Source of the DNA: CAYXPR01 sp964467255
GTDB taxonomy: Bacteria > Pseudomonadota > Alphaproteobacteria > Rickettsiales > RGZB01
NCBI GenBank assembly: GCA_964467255.1
Contig: CAYXPR010000009.1
Coordinates: forward strand, 1 to 64,000
DNA length: 64,000 bases
Reading direction: 5' to 3'
Shown here: in pieces, positions 55,585-64,000 of the stretch
How the letters are laid out: each line of letters opens with the position of its first letter
Numbering within the stretch: position 1 is the stretch's first letter
Notes under the pieces: model-generated
Told to the model about the DNA's origin: nothing
Database searches by the model: none
The model's input: the letters and a program-made list of their open reading frames with translations, nothing else
Translations under genes and position numbers: made by a program

Positions 55585-55747
55585 CGGAAAAATCCTCCCT
55601 CAAGCAAGAAAGCTAAAATGCAGCTAGAATACTGTTTTTTATTCGTTTCTTGCGGTTATCAGCCTACGCGATTCATGGGCGCGTGTAAAGCGTAAAGCAT
55701 GGTGCAGTGCGATAATTTAGGGGGTTATTAACCTATTCAGGGCACGC

Positions 55748-56521
55748 CTATTCACGCCATGCACCAGCGCCCAACTCTTTTAGGGCTTTTGCTGTGGCCT
55801 CAACCATCTGTGCGCTGCGTTCAAAGGCTTGGGCGGCTTTAAGTGCATCGCCGGCCTCTTTGCGGTCATACTTGCCCATGGCAATATTGTATTCTACCAC
55901 CCACATGGGGCCGGATAAATCACCATCATCCCTCCGCTCGATGGCGTCTTTTAGCTTTACGGCGCGCGAAACAATGTCGGATTTTGGCATGGGGATTGTA
56001 TCGGCATGATAGAGGTTAATCGCATCAAGTAAATCATGTCGCATGGAAACCATCTCCAGCCGCTCCCGCTCATTCCGGTGGCTGAGTTGGATGAAATTCT
56101 CAAACGCAGGATTTTTCAGCTCATCGCGCACGCGAAGGAAAAGCGCGTCCAGCTGGTCATCGAGGCAATTTGCGCGGATGTCGTTAAAATAATCGACATG
56201 TGAGCGCCGGAGCGAAAGCACGGCTTTGCCCGGCTGAAGGGGGTCAGTAAAACTGTAGGAAAAACTTTCCTCCGGCAGCAGGGCGGACATGGATTTCAGC
56301 AGTTCGCGCACCGCATCTTTTTGTTCGGCGGTTTCGTAAGAGACGGCGCATTCTATATCGGGGTTTGTCGCGCGTAACATGCGCTGTGTGCGAACATTCA
56401 TGTTGCCGAACTCTTGCAGTTCTTCCCACGTGGCGCGCGTTAGCCCGTGGAAAATCACCTGCTGGTGCCCCTGAATCTGTTCTTCTGTTAATGCAGACAT
56501 GGACGAACGCTTTAGCGCCAT
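55748..56521 (-). CDS. Unknown cytosolic helical protein beside the beta-oxidation genes
   Basis: 257 residues from ATG 56521, with GGAGGGG five bases upstream (GTG 56527 would bury it). No signal, no membrane segment and no recognised domain. Predominantly helical, charged, with motifs such as 'HVDYFNDIRANCLDDQLDALFLRVRDEL' and 'AGDALKAAQAFERSAQMVEATAKALKELGAG'. It lies between fadD (71 bases upstream) and fadA (163 bases downstream) on the same strand, but these gaps allow separate transcription. Confidence 0.65.
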   Translation of the reverse strand: MALKRSSMSALTEEQIQGHQQVIFHGLTRATWEELQEFGNMNVRTQRMLRATNPDIECAVSYETAEQKDAVRELLKSMSALLPEESFSYSFTDPLQPGKAVLSLRRSHVDYFNDIRANCLDDQLDALFLRVRDELKNPAFENFIQLSHRNERERLEMVSMRHDLLDAINLYHADTIPMPKSDIVSRAVKLKDAIERRDDGDLSGPMWVVEYNIAMGKYDRKEAGDALKAAQAFERSAQMVEATAKALKELGAGAWRE

Positions 56522-56592
56522 ACACACACCCCTCCATCATCCAGCATATGGGCAAGATAGTTAAAAAAACGTTAAGAAAGAGGGCGTTAACA

Positions 56593-58254
56593 CTAACGGA
56601 GCGTTTTTTTATCGATTTTGCCAATCAGGGTTTTGGGCAAAGCGTCGCGGAATTCAAATTCACGCGGCATTTCATACTTGGCCAGGTGATTCAGCAAAAA
56701 GCCGCGTAAGACATCTTCGGTTAAGATTTGGCCGGGCCGCACGACCACGAAAGCCTTCACCGCCTGCCCGTATTTTTTATCATCTACGCCAATCACGGCT
56801 ACTTCCAGCACGGCAGAATGTTTGTAAATCGCCTCTTCGATATTGCGCGGATACACATTGAAACCGTGAGTGAGAATCATATCCTTCCGGCGGTCGACGA
56901 TGAAGAAATATCCGTCTGTATCGTAGTAACCGATATCGCCTGTACGCAGCACACCGCCCTTTAGCACGGCATCGGTTTCTTTTTTGTTTTTCCAGTAACC
57001 TTGCATCACCTGTGGGCCACGCACGCAGAGCTCGCCGATTTCATCCACACCGAGGAACTGCCCGCGCTTTTCCATATTCTCAATTAAAATTTCCGTTTGC
57101 GGCAGCGGCAGACCGATGCACGCCTTTTGTTTGCCCACCAGCGGGTTGGCGGCGACCACGGGCGAGGCTTCGGTCAGCCCGTAGCCCTCAAGCAACATGC
57201 AGCCCGCCGCATGTTCAAAACGCTGTTTGATTTCCATCGGCAGTGGCGCGCCGCCCGAGATGCAGATTTTGAGTGACGTGAGGTTGTAATTTTTTATCGA
57301 AGGCTCATTGGCGAGGGCGGCGAAGAGCGACGGCACACCCGGCATAAGGGTGGGTTTTTTCTTCGCGATGTCTTTCAGCACGGCCTTGATTTCAAAGCGC
57401 GGATGCAAAATGAGTGTGGCACCCAAGAAAAGACCCATGTTCATGATGGTCGTCATGGCGAAACAATGGAATAGCGGCAGTACGCCGAGCAGGCGCTCAT
57501 GTCCTTCTTTTAAGCTGCTGCACCAGAGCACACATTGCTGCGCGTTGGCGTAGAGATTTTCATGCGTGAGTTCGGCCGCTTTGGGCGTGCCCGTGGTGCC
57601 ACCGGTATATTGCAGCACGGCAATGTCTTTCGACGGATTGATTTTTGCCGGTTCGAATTCTTCGTCATGCGCGCACGCAAGTGCCGACCACTCCACATGC
57701 ACCGCATCCTTTTTAATACGGGAGAGATTGCGCCCCTTAAACACACGGAATAAACAGCCCTTCAGGGCAGGAAGTGCTTCAGCAAAGCGCACAGTGACGA
57801 GCGTGCTAATCAGCCCTTCATCGGCAATGGCGCGGATTTTTTCGTAGAGCACTTTGACGTCGAGCGAGATGACAATTTTTGTGCCGGAGTCTTTAATCTG
57901 GTGCTGGAGTTCCATTGGCGCGGCGAGCGGGCTTAAATTCACCACCGTGCCGCCCGCCTTTAAAATAGCGAAATAGCTGACAACGCTGTGCGGGCAGTTG
58001 GGCAGCATGATGCCCACTTTGGTGCCTTTTTTTACGCCCAGGCGCTTCAAACCCCGCGCCGTGCAATTCACCGCGTCATGCAGTTCCTGATAGGAATAGG
58101 TCTTGCCTAAAAAATCGATTGCGGTATGTTCGGGAAACTTTGCCGCCGCTTGGTCTAAAATGGCATAGAGCGGCTTGCTGGCGATCGGATGATCCCACTC
58201 TACGCCCTTGGGGTACGATGCCAGCCAAGGGTTTTTTTTATTCGGTTTCTTCAT
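56593..58254 (-). CDS. fadD: Long-chain-fatty-acid-CoA ligase (FadD-type)
   Basis: 553 residues from the ATG at 58254, with GAGAGAGGA upstream; the frame opens further 5' to 58425 but overlaps the divergent reductase gene. Activates fatty acids to acyl-CoA with ATP. 'AVLQYTGGTTGTPKAAELTHENL' (AMP-binding), 'EGYGLTEASPVV', 'TGDIGYYDTDGYFFIVDRRKDMILTHGFNVYPRNIEEAI' (A8 loop) and the C-terminal 'LPKTLIGKIDKKTLR' lysine are all present. First of the beta-oxidation cluster. Confidence 0.95.
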   Translation of the reverse strand: MKKPNKKNPWLASYPKGVEWDHPIASKPLYAILDQAAAKFPEHTAIDFLGKTYSYQELHDAVNCTARGLKRLGVKKGTKVGIMLPNCPHSVVSYFAILKAGGTVVNLSPLAAPMELQHQIKDSGTKIVISLDVKVLYEKIRAIADEGLISTLVTVRFAEALPALKGCLFRVFKGRNLSRIKKDAVHVEWSALACAHDEEFEPAKINPSKDIAVLQYTGGTTGTPKAAELTHENLYANAQQCVLWCSSLKEGHERLLGVLPLFHCFAMTTIMNMGLFLGATLILHPRFEIKAVLKDIAKKKPTLMPGVPSLFAALANEPSIKNYNLTSLKICISGGAPLPMEIKQRFEHAAGCMLLEGYGLTEASPVVAANPLVGKQKACIGLPLPQTEILIENMEKRGQFLGVDEIGELCVRGPQVMQGYWKNKKETDAVLKGGVLRTGDIGYYDTDGYFFIVDRRKDMILTHGFNVYPRNIEEAIYKHSAVLEVAVIGVDDKKYGQAVKAFVVVRPGQILTEDVLRGFLLNHLAKYEMPREFEFRDALPKTLIGKIDKKTLR

Positions 58255-58315
58255 CGTCCTCTCTCTCCGTTTAGAGGGCAATGAGAAGTGTAGCATAAGT
58301 TGGTAACGCAAAACT

Positions 58316-59332
58316 ATGACGAAAATGCACGAAACAGATGTGGTGATTATTGGTGCTGGCCCCGTGGGGCTGTTCGCGATTTTTGAACTCGGCATGGTGA
58401 AGTGCCGCGCGCATGTGGTGGACACGCTGGATTTCGTGGGCGGACAATGCGCCGCGCTCTACCCCGAAAAACCGATTTACGATGTGGCGGGCTTTCCCGC
58501 GATTGAAGCCTCGCAGCTGATTCAAAGTTTAGAAGCGCAGGCGGCGCCGTTTAAGCCGACCTATCATTTGGGTCAGCAGGTGACGGGTGTGGATAAAAAA
58601 GCAGACGGCACGTTTGAGGTGACAACATCCAAGAACACAAAAATTGCCTGTAAGGCGGTGTTGATTGCAGCAGGCTGCGGCGCGTTCGGCCCGAACCGCC
58701 CGCCGCTGGATGGCATTGAAGCCTATGAAGGCGGCGCGGTGCAATATCTTGTGCGCAGGCGTGAAGATTTTCGCGGCAAGAAAGTGGTGATTGCCGGTGG
58801 CGGCGATAGCGCCGTGGACTGGGCGATTTCACTTAGCGAAGTGGCCGAAAAACTCTATGTGGTGCACCGCCGCCCGAAATTCCGCGCGGCGCCTGAAAGC
58901 TGCAGCAAGCTCGACCAGCTGGCAGCCGAAGGCAAAATTGAAATGGTGATTCCGTATCAGCTTTCCGGCCTTGAGGGCGATGGCAAAACACTCAAAGCTG
59001 TGGAAGTGGCAGACCTTGATGGGGCTAAGAAAAAACTCCCCGCCGATGTACTGCTGCCCTTCTTTGGTTTGGCGATGGAACTGGGGCCGATTGCGAATTG
59101 GGGCCTTAACATTGATGTGAATCATATCGCCGTGAACCCCGCCACGTGCTCTACGAACGTGCCAGGTATTTTTGCCATCGGCGACATCAACAGTTACGAA
59201 GGAAAATTAAAACTAATCGTGTGCGGATTTTCGGAAGCGGCGATGGCCGCGCATGCGATTTATAAAGTGGTGCACCCCGGTACCGCGCTGCATTTTGAAT
59301 ATTCTACGTCGAAAGGCGTGCAGGGAGCATAA
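58316..59332 (+). CDS. Ferredoxin/flavodoxin-NADP(+) reductase, TrxR-like type
   Basis: 338 residues. FAD and NADPH flavoprotein that passes electrons between NADPH and ferredoxin. FAD motif 'VVIIGAGPVGLFAIFELGM', 'QCAALYPEKPIYDVAGFP', NADPH motif 'VVIAGGGDSAVDWAISLSE' and C-terminal 'GIFAIGDINSYEGKLKLIVCGFSEAAMAAHAIYKVV'. It lacks the C-x-x-C of thioredoxin reductase, which marks the YumC/FNR-type. Two bases before folD, so co-transcribed; divergent from fadD over 61 bases. Confidence 0.93.
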   Translation: MTKMHETDVVIIGAGPVGLFAIFELGMVKCRAHVVDTLDFVGGQCAALYPEKPIYDVAGFPAIEASQLIQSLEAQAAPFKPTYHLGQQVTGVDKKADGTFEVTTSKNTKIACKAVLIAAGCGAFGPNRPPLDGIEAYEGGAVQYLVRRREDFRGKKVVIAGGGDSAVDWAISLSEVAEKLYVVHRRPKFRAAPESCSKLDQLAAEGKIEMVIPYQLSGLEGDGKTLKAVEVADLDGAKKKLPADVLLPFFGLAMELGPIANWGLNIDVNHIAVNPATCSTNVPGIFAIGDINSYEGKLKLIVCGFSEAAMAAHAIYKVVHPGTALHFEYSTSKGVQGA

Positions 59333-59334
59333 GC

Positions 59335-60204
59335 ATGGTTGCAACACGCATCGACGGCAAAGCATTTGCAGAAAAACTCCGCGCGGACTTGAAAGCGCAA
59401 GTGGCAAAATTGAAAGAAAAAACCGGCAGTGTGCCCGGCCTTGCCGTGGTGCTGGTGGGCAATGACCCTGCGAGTGAAGTATATGTGGCGAATAAAGGCA
59501 AAGCCACGGTGGAAGCCGGTATGAAATCGTTTGAATTTAAACTGCCCGCCACGGTGACCGAAGCGGAGCTTTTGAAAAAAGTGGATGAGCTGAACCGCGA
59601 CACAAATGTGCATGGTATTTTGGTGCAATTACCACTGCCAAAACACATCGATGAACGTAGAATTATCGAAGCGATTGTGCCGGAAAAAGATGTGGATGGT
59701 TTCCACCCGATTAACGTGGGCCGACTTTCCACGGGGCAGCGCAGTTTGGTTTCCTGCACGCCGCTCGGCTGTAGTTTGCTGATTGCCGATGTGCTCGGCA
59801 AAGATTTATCGGGCAAGCACGCGGTGGTGATTGGCCGCTCGAACATTGTGGGCAAACCCATGGCGCAATTGCTGCTGAGTATGAACGCAACGGTGAGCGT
59901 GATTCACTCGCGCACGAAAAACCCCGAAGCCCTGTGCAAGCAGGCGGATATTGTGGTGGCGGCCATCGGCAAGCCGCGCATGATTAATGCGGCGTGGATT
60001 AAAGCCGGTGCGGTGGTGATTGATGTGGGCATCAACCGCATCAGCGAAGACGGCAAAAACAAACTGGTGGGTGATGTGGATTTTGCGGCGGTGGAAAACA
60101 TCGCCAGCGCCATTACGCCGGTGCCGGGCGGCGTGGGCCCCATGACGATTGCGTGTTTGCTGAAAAACACCGTGCAGGCCTTTGAAGACGTCATAAAACG
60201 CTAG
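59335..60204 (+). CDS. folD: Bifunctional methylenetetrahydrofolate dehydrogenase / cyclohydrolase FolD
   Basis: 289 residues. Interconverts methylene-, methenyl- and formyl-tetrahydrofolate with NADP. 'VGNDPASEVYVANKGKATVEAGM' (Y-x3-K catalytic pair), 'HGILVQLPLPKHIDERRIIEAIVPEKDVDGFHPINVGRL' and 'HAVVIGRSNIVGKPMAQLLL' are diagnostic; the C-terminal 'TPVPGGVGPMTIACLLKNT' is intact. Likely in one unit with the reductase upstream. Confidence 0.97.
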   Translation: MVATRIDGKAFAEKLRADLKAQVAKLKEKTGSVPGLAVVLVGNDPASEVYVANKGKATVEAGMKSFEFKLPATVTEAELLKKVDELNRDTNVHGILVQLPLPKHIDERRIIEAIVPEKDVDGFHPINVGRLSTGQRSLVSCTPLGCSLLIADVLGKDLSGKHAVVIGRSNIVGKPMAQLLLSMNATVSVIHSRTKNPEALCKQADIVVAAIGKPRMINAAWIKAGAVVIDVGINRISEDGKNKLVGDVDFAAVENIASAITPVPGGVGPMTIACLLKNTVQAFEDVIKR

Positions 60205-60272
60205 TCTATTAAGCCTTCTTTAACCTTTTCGTGGCAGTCTATACGCTGGAGCATTGTAACCAGCGGAATTCT

Positions 60273-61562
60273 ATGTCACTGAAGGAATTTTCAGCACAGG
60301 CGACCTTATATAAAGACGACACTGTTGCGATTGAGCAGACGCTGCTGCTGAACGAGCGCGACGACGGCAAGTTGCATGCGCAGCGCATCACCCGCGTGAA
60401 TGGCGTTGAGGCGTGGAATAACCAAGTGCTGTTCTCGGTGTTTGAGGCGGGCAAAAGCATGGACGAAGCCATGACCGACATTCAACAGCGCTGGGACGAA
60501 GTTGAGCGTGGCGAGCTGCAATTCATGTGCAAAAATGCAGTGCTATATGGCCGTGTGAAACAGATTGAACCCAGCGCCGATTATATGGCAACGCTGCTAA
60601 AAGGCACACTGATTAGTTATTACACCATGCCTGATATGATGGCGGTGGAAAACCCCGAATATGACAGCAACGACCGCTATGCACTGGGCGTGCAGTTCCG
60701 TAGCTTCCGCCACTCTACAAATATATACCGCAACGATAATGGAGATGGTGATGGCGCGGCGCAATTACCCATCACCGACCGGTATGAAAACGCCATGCTG
60801 CGCATTGATGGCGCGGCAGAGAATATCATGGAGTTTATGAACGCCGATATTTGGGGCGAGTCGATTCATGCGCCCGGCACCACACATGAAGGTTCGTCCT
60901 ATGATTATGAACTACAGGGCGGCGAAAAAAGAGACATGTTTGAGGAATACAAAGACCCCGGCGAGCCAGACGTGTCTCGCGTGGTGCCGCTGGAAGACGA
61001 TGATATTGAAGTGGGGGATGATTTTTTCTCCGGCGGCGAAGAGGAGTATGATGAAGACAGGGGTAATGAATATGATCTTCCGGAAGTGAATAGCTGGGAA
61101 CAAGAAGCACAGCGCGAAAATTCGGGCGGTGGTTATGAAGTGGGTGAACAAACACCTATGATGCGGCTGGTGCCTGAGGTGAGTGACCGCATGTTTGAAT
61201 TGGTGGAGCAACTGACCAAAGCATGGGTAATGATTGCACAGCACCAGCAAAAGGGACATTCCCTTGGCGATGAGCCGCGAGCGGCGATAGTAGAGGCACT
61301 CAATGAAGCCATCCGCGAGACGAGGGAGGCAGCTACAAAGTTTGGCGAAGCGTTGGCAGAGGAAGGAAAAGGCGAATTTGCTCCGCGTCTGAGCCAGCTG
61401 GTGGAAGAAGGTTGGCGCAACGAAGGGGGTGTAGAAGTAAAGGGCCTGCTGAAAGTAGCGGAACAGATGCGCGATATGGTGAAAACCAAACGTGCAGATA
61501 CCTATATCGCGCAGGGCCGCGAAGGCCCGACCCCCGGCACCGGTGATTTGCCGAAGTTTTAA
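60273..61562 (+). CDS. Unknown acidic cytosolic protein
   Basis: 429 residues from ATG 60273; a GTG at 60231 would add 14 residues. No recognised domain. N-terminal ~150 residues are mixed alpha/beta, with a very acidic middle ('EDDDIEVGDDFFSGGEEEYDE' region, about residues 235-265) and a helical C-terminal section with 'EALNEAIRETREAATKFGEALAEEGKG' and 'LLKVAEQMRDMVKTKRADTYI'. No signal peptide or membrane helix. It follows folD by 68 bases. Like the unknowns at 53825 and 55748 it is helical and cytosolic, but I see no sequence similarity among them. Confidence 0.65.
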   Translation: MSLKEFSAQATLYKDDTVAIEQTLLLNERDDGKLHAQRITRVNGVEAWNNQVLFSVFEAGKSMDEAMTDIQQRWDEVERGELQFMCKNAVLYGRVKQIEPSADYMATLLKGTLISYYTMPDMMAVENPEYDSNDRYALGVQFRSFRHSTNIYRNDNGDGDGAAQLPITDRYENAMLRIDGAAENIMEFMNADIWGESIHAPGTTHEGSSYDYELQGGEKRDMFEEYKDPGEPDVSRVVPLEDDDIEVGDDFFSGGEEEYDEDRGNEYDLPEVNSWEQEAQRENSGGGYEVGEQTPMMRLVPEVSDRMFELVEQLTKAWVMIAQHQQKGHSLGDEPRAAIVEALNEAIRETREAATKFGEALAEEGKGEFAPRLSQLVEEGWRNEGGVEVKGLLKVAEQMRDMVKTKRADTYIAQGREGPTPGTGDLPKF

Positions 61563-61634
61563 AACTTTTCCTTGCCGCCTGAAGCGTTATTGCGCATAGT
61601 CAGGCCGTTTTAAAGAACCCGATATAAAAACCAC

Positions 61635-62519
61635 ATGAAAAGCCAAGAATTGCAGGGAATTCTCTGGATGATTGCCGCCTGCTTTGGTGCAGCGGTGATG
61701 ATGGCGCTTGTGCGCCATATGTCGGAACAATTGCCCGTGGCACAAGTGGTGTTTTTCCGTAACGTGTTCGCGCTGGTGTGGTTCGTGCCGTGGCTCGTCA
61801 AAAATGGTTTTAGCGTGGTGAGAACCACGCGCCCGAAATTATTTTTTCTGCGCGGCTTTATCGGGCTTACAGCCATGCATGGCTGGTTTTATTCGCTTTC
61901 CGTGATGAAGCTGGCCGATGCCACCGCGCTTTCGTTTACCGCGCCGTTATTTTCGACCATTCTTGCCGTGATATTATTCAAAGAGCGCATCGGCGCGCAC
62001 CGTATCGGCGCGCTCATTCTTGGGTTTATTGGCGCGCTGGTGGTGCTGCGCCCCGGCTCGGAAGCATTTTCAACCTATGGCGTGCTGATGCTGGGTGTGG
62101 CGTTTGCCTGGGCCTGCTCGGGCACGATCATTAAGATTTTAACGCGCACCGAGTCCCCACAAGTGGTGGTGTTTTACATGGTGCTGATTATGACGCCGCT
62201 TTCCATCCCCGGCGCGCTGGCTGTGTGGCAGCCGATTACGCTGCATCAGGTGTGGTGGCTGCTGGTGCTGGGCTTTGTGTCAAACGCCTTTCAGCTGATG
62301 CTTTCCACCGCCATCAGCAAAACCGAAATGACGGTGATTTTACCCTTTGATTTCCTGCGCCTTGTGTTTGTGACGCTGCTGGGGTACCTGTTTTTCGCCG
62401 AACTGCCGGACGCATGGACGGTCACCGGCGCCTCAATCATTATGGTCAGCGCTGTATATGCCGCCTACCGCGAACGCCGCCACACACGCAAAAATAAGCA
62501 TAAGCCGCGCCTGCGCTGA
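61635..62519 (+). CDS. EamA/RhaT-family (DMT superfamily) transporter
   Basis: 294 residues, ten predicted membrane helices in two repeats of five ('GILWMIAACFGAAVMMALVRHMSEQLPVAQVVFFRN', then 'GVLMLGVAFAWACSGTIIKILTRTES'). Typical of small-molecule exporters (amino acids, nucleotides, drugs); 'RPGSEAFSTYGVLMLGVAFAWA' between the repeats is the usual link. Basic C-terminal tail (RERRHTRKNKHKPR). Substrate unknown. Confidence 0.9.
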   Translation: MKSQELQGILWMIAACFGAAVMMALVRHMSEQLPVAQVVFFRNVFALVWFVPWLVKNGFSVVRTTRPKLFFLRGFIGLTAMHGWFYSLSVMKLADATALSFTAPLFSTILAVILFKERIGAHRIGALILGFIGALVVLRPGSEAFSTYGVLMLGVAFAWACSGTIIKILTRTESPQVVVFYMVLIMTPLSIPGALAVWQPITLHQVWWLLVLGFVSNAFQLMLSTAISKTEMTVILPFDFLRLVFVTLLGYLFFAELPDAWTVTGASIIMVSAVYAAYRERRHTRKNKHKPRLR

Positions 62520-62534
62520 GCGGTATTTAGAGGC

Positions 62535-62563
62535 TCGACATTTCTATGCACAGTGGGTATTCT
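62535..62563 (+). promoter_or_regulatory. Candidate sigma-70 promoter of the exported Cys-rich gene
   Basis: TCGACA (five of six to TTGACA) at 62535-62540, 17-base spacer, TATTCT at 62558-62563 (four of six to TATAAT), 36 bases before the ATG at 62600. Confidence 0.45.
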
Positions 62564-62599
62564 CGCAGGCGTGTGGGTTTAAGCCTTTGAATTGGTATC

Positions 62600-63037
62600 A
62601 TGAAGCGCACTATTTTTAATTTCATTTTTGTACTGATGTCGCTGTGGGTGCTGGCGATGCCTTTTTCTGCGCGCGCGCAGGGCGGTGAGGAAGCACTGGT
62701 GCTGGATGCGCCGCCGTTCGTGCTGTGCGAACGTGATGATGAATGTGAACCGATTGTCGGTATCTGTGGCGTGTGGGTGGGCGTGAACAGCTCGTTTAAA
62801 GACGAAGCGGTGGAAATCCTTTCTGAGCTGAATAATTATCGCAACTGCAAACCCGTGCCCTTAAAAAAACCGGAAAAACTCGGTTGTAATGCCGGCCAAT
62901 GTGATATTCGTCCGGACAAAGAAGGCTGTATGCTGCGCACGCCGGATGGCAAATGCGAAATCCGTTGCGATACGCTCACGCCGGAAGGCTTCTGCCAAAA
63001 AGGCTGCATGATTGGTGTGGATTGCCAAAAACCCTAA
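62600..63037 (+). CDS. Small exported cysteine-rich protein
   Basis: 145 residues, signal peptide to about residue 26 (FSARA). The mature portion has eleven or more cysteines: 'LCERDDECEPIVGICGVWVGVNSSFKDE', 'NNYRNCKPVPLKKPEKLGCNAGQCDIRPDKEGCML', then 'GKCEIRCDTLTPEGFCQKGCMIGVDC'. The first part follows the same plan as the exported protein at 26839-27180 (C-x-x-D-x-x-C, V, CG, then C-P and C-x-x-G-x-C), with an extra C-terminal Cys block. Probably disulfide-stabilised in the periplasm. Function unknown. Confidence 0.75.
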   Translation: MKRTIFNFIFVLMSLWVLAMPFSARAQGGEEALVLDAPPFVLCERDDECEPIVGICGVWVGVNSSFKDEAVEILSELNNYRNCKPVPLKKPEKLGCNAGQCDIRPDKEGCMLRTPDGKCEIRCDTLTPEGFCQKGCMIGVDCQKP

Positions 63038-63054
63038 CCTTGTAAGGGCAGCAC

Positions 63055-63789
63055 ATGCTGGCACGGCGATTTTCCGCAGTTAAATTACAAAGCCTGAATC
63101 TGTTATTCCCGCCGCTATGTGCCAGCTGCCATGTGCCTGTGCAGGATACAAATAATGTCTGTGCGGATTGCTGGAAAGAGCTGCGTTTCATGACGGGGCC
63201 TGCCTGTAGTTGTTGTGGTGTGGCGTTGCCAGCAGACACACGCGGCAGCATGATCTGCGCACAGTGTATTCGTACACCGCCAGAGTTTGACACCGCACGC
63301 GCAGCACTGCAATACGACGATGCCAGCCGCAGAATTATCCACGCGTTTAAATATCACGACCGGCAGCATGTGCTACCGCTTCTGACGCGCTGGCTGTTTG
63401 CTGCCGGTGAGCCGCTGCTGAAAACGACAGATATGATTGTGCCTGTGCCGCTATCGCGCCTGCGGCTGTTTGGCCGCATGTTCAACCAGTCGGCATTGCT
63501 GGCGCAGGCTTTGAGCAAAAAAACCGGCATTCTGTATGCGCCGCTGGCGCTGACACGCGCGCGCCACACACCACCGCAGGCCGGCTTAAACCGAGCGGCC
63601 CGTCAGAAGAATTTGCAGGGGGCATTCAAGGCGAATACCGAAAGCGTGAAAGGCAAACATGTGCTGCTGGTGGATGACGTGATGACCACAGGTGCGACGG
63701 CAAATGCGTGTGCCAAAACGCTGAAAAGCGCTGGTGCGGCATCGGTGAGTGTGCTGGCGATTGCCCGCGTGAATATTGAGGAAGCATAG
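63055..63789 (+). CDS. comF: ComF-family phosphoribosyltransferase-like protein
   Basis: 244 residues. N-terminal zinc-binding cysteines 'LCASCHVPVQDTNNVCADCW' and 'CSCCGVALPADTRGSMICAQC', and a C-terminal PRTase motif 'KHVLLVDDVMTTGATANACAKTLKSAGAASVSVLAIARV'. Members act in competence-related DNA handling in some species, though many genomes keep the gene without known competence. Starts 17 bases after the Cys-rich gene and ends one base before the nitrilase-family gene. Confidence 0.93.
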   Translation: MLARRFSAVKLQSLNLLFPPLCASCHVPVQDTNNVCADCWKELRFMTGPACSCCGVALPADTRGSMICAQCIRTPPEFDTARAALQYDDASRRIIHAFKYHDRQHVLPLLTRWLFAAGEPLLKTTDMIVPVPLSRLRLFGRMFNQSALLAQALSKKTGILYAPLALTRARHTPPQAGLNRAARQKNLQGAFKANTESVKGKHVLLVDDVMTTGATANACAKTLKSAGAASVSVLAIARVNIEEA

Positions 63790-63790
63790 G

Positions 63791-64000
63791 ATGAAAAAAC
63801 GTTCTGCAAAAAAAGCGCCGGCACCAAAAAAACTGATCGTAGCGTTGGTGCAGCCTGAAAGCGGCAACGACATGAAGAAAAATATTGCGGCGGCAGAGCG
63901 CTATGTGCGACAGGCGGCCGCGAAAGGCGCGCAATTGATATTGCTGCCGGAAAATGTGGCGCTGATGTGCGGCAACCAAAAAGAGTTGGTGGCGAACGCG
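63791..64000 (+). CDS. Carbon-nitrogen hydrolase (nitrilase superfamily), N-terminal fragment
   Basis: The first 70 residues only; the frame is open at the window edge. After a basic extension ('KKRSAKKAPAPKKL') come 'VALVQPESGNDMKKNIAAAERYVRQAAAKGAQLILLPENVAL'. The glutamate in 'LLPENV' is the first member of the Glu-Lys-Cys triad. The other two residues lie beyond the window. Omega-amidase or N-carbamoyl-type hydrolases are the usual members at this locus next to comF. Confidence 0.85.
   Translation, partial: MKKRSAKKAPAPKKLIVALVQPESGNDMKKNIAAAERYVRQAAAKGAQLILLPENVALMCGNQKELVANA

Noticed and set aside
55723..55733. GGTTA-T-TAACC palindrome downstream of the 257-residue unknown
   Set aside because: Short, isolated and not repeated near any promoter; could be chance.

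Overview
The window reads as a gene-dense chromosomal segment of an alphaproteobacterium. Supporting points are the argH-lptM-lysA order, a class I lysyl-tRNA synthetase, a TIGR01459-type HAD hydrolase, and comF next to a carbon-nitrogen hydrolase. I cannot place it below class; a Rhodospirillales- or Micavibrionales-like lineage is only a guess. GC looks like the mid-50s by eye, with the first ~4.8 kb visibly lower. I see no tRNA, rRNA, CRISPR array, transposase or integrase.

Layout. 1-4268 (minus strand): a complete-looking nickel/cobalt-type resistance locus in the order anti-sigma (cnrY-like), periplasmic metal sensor (cnrX-like), ECF sigma factor (cnrH-like), then outer-membrane factor, adaptor and RND pump (cnrCBA-like; the pump runs off the window). 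The two expected sigma-controlled promoters share a long two-part motif. 4269-4955 is a gene-free AT-rich gap. 4956-13831: mixed cytosolic and envelope genes, namely an SRPBCC protein, an XRE regulator divergent from a putative Fe(II)/2-oxoglutarate oxygenase with direct repeats between them, an Old Yellow Enzyme, a 771-residue coiled-coil protein, exported MsrB, an acyltransferase, a methyltransferase and a SemiSWEET-like protein. 13875-28513: a GT39-like membrane glycosyltransferase, a ~990-residue protein built from about eight divergent HTH modules, an M20 amidohydrolase, an HAE1 RND efflux pair, a polytopic membrane protein, a YbhB/PEBP protein, two small exported proteins and a PAP2 phosphatase.

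28516-34884 (minus): a surface-polysaccharide operon, dTDP-L-rhamnose rfbBADC followed by a GT2-epimerase fusion, a nucleotide-sugar epimerase and PAP2, with a hairpin overlapping the rfbB ribosome binding site. 34954-38237 (minus): ExbB-ExbD-ExbD-TonB plus a cysteine-cluster protein. 38357-41161 (minus): argH-lptM-lysA (arginine and lysine synthesis). 41195-49618: a TlpA thioredoxin, a spermidine-synthase-like membrane fusion, a HAD hydrolase, a rhomboid protease, lysK, a GT2 enzyme and two unknown exported proteins.

49622-58254 (minus): a fatty-acid beta-oxidation cluster (fadD, unknown, fadA, unknown, fadB/fadN type, fadE). 58316-64000 (plus): ferredoxin-NADP reductase, folD, an unknown acidic protein, an EamA transporter, an exported Cys-rich protein, comF and the start of a nitrilase-family gene. 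The most distinctive items are the multi-HTH protein, the metal locus with its paired promoter motif and hairpin-less adaptor, the coiled-coil protein, and the unknown genes embedded in the beta-oxidation cluster.
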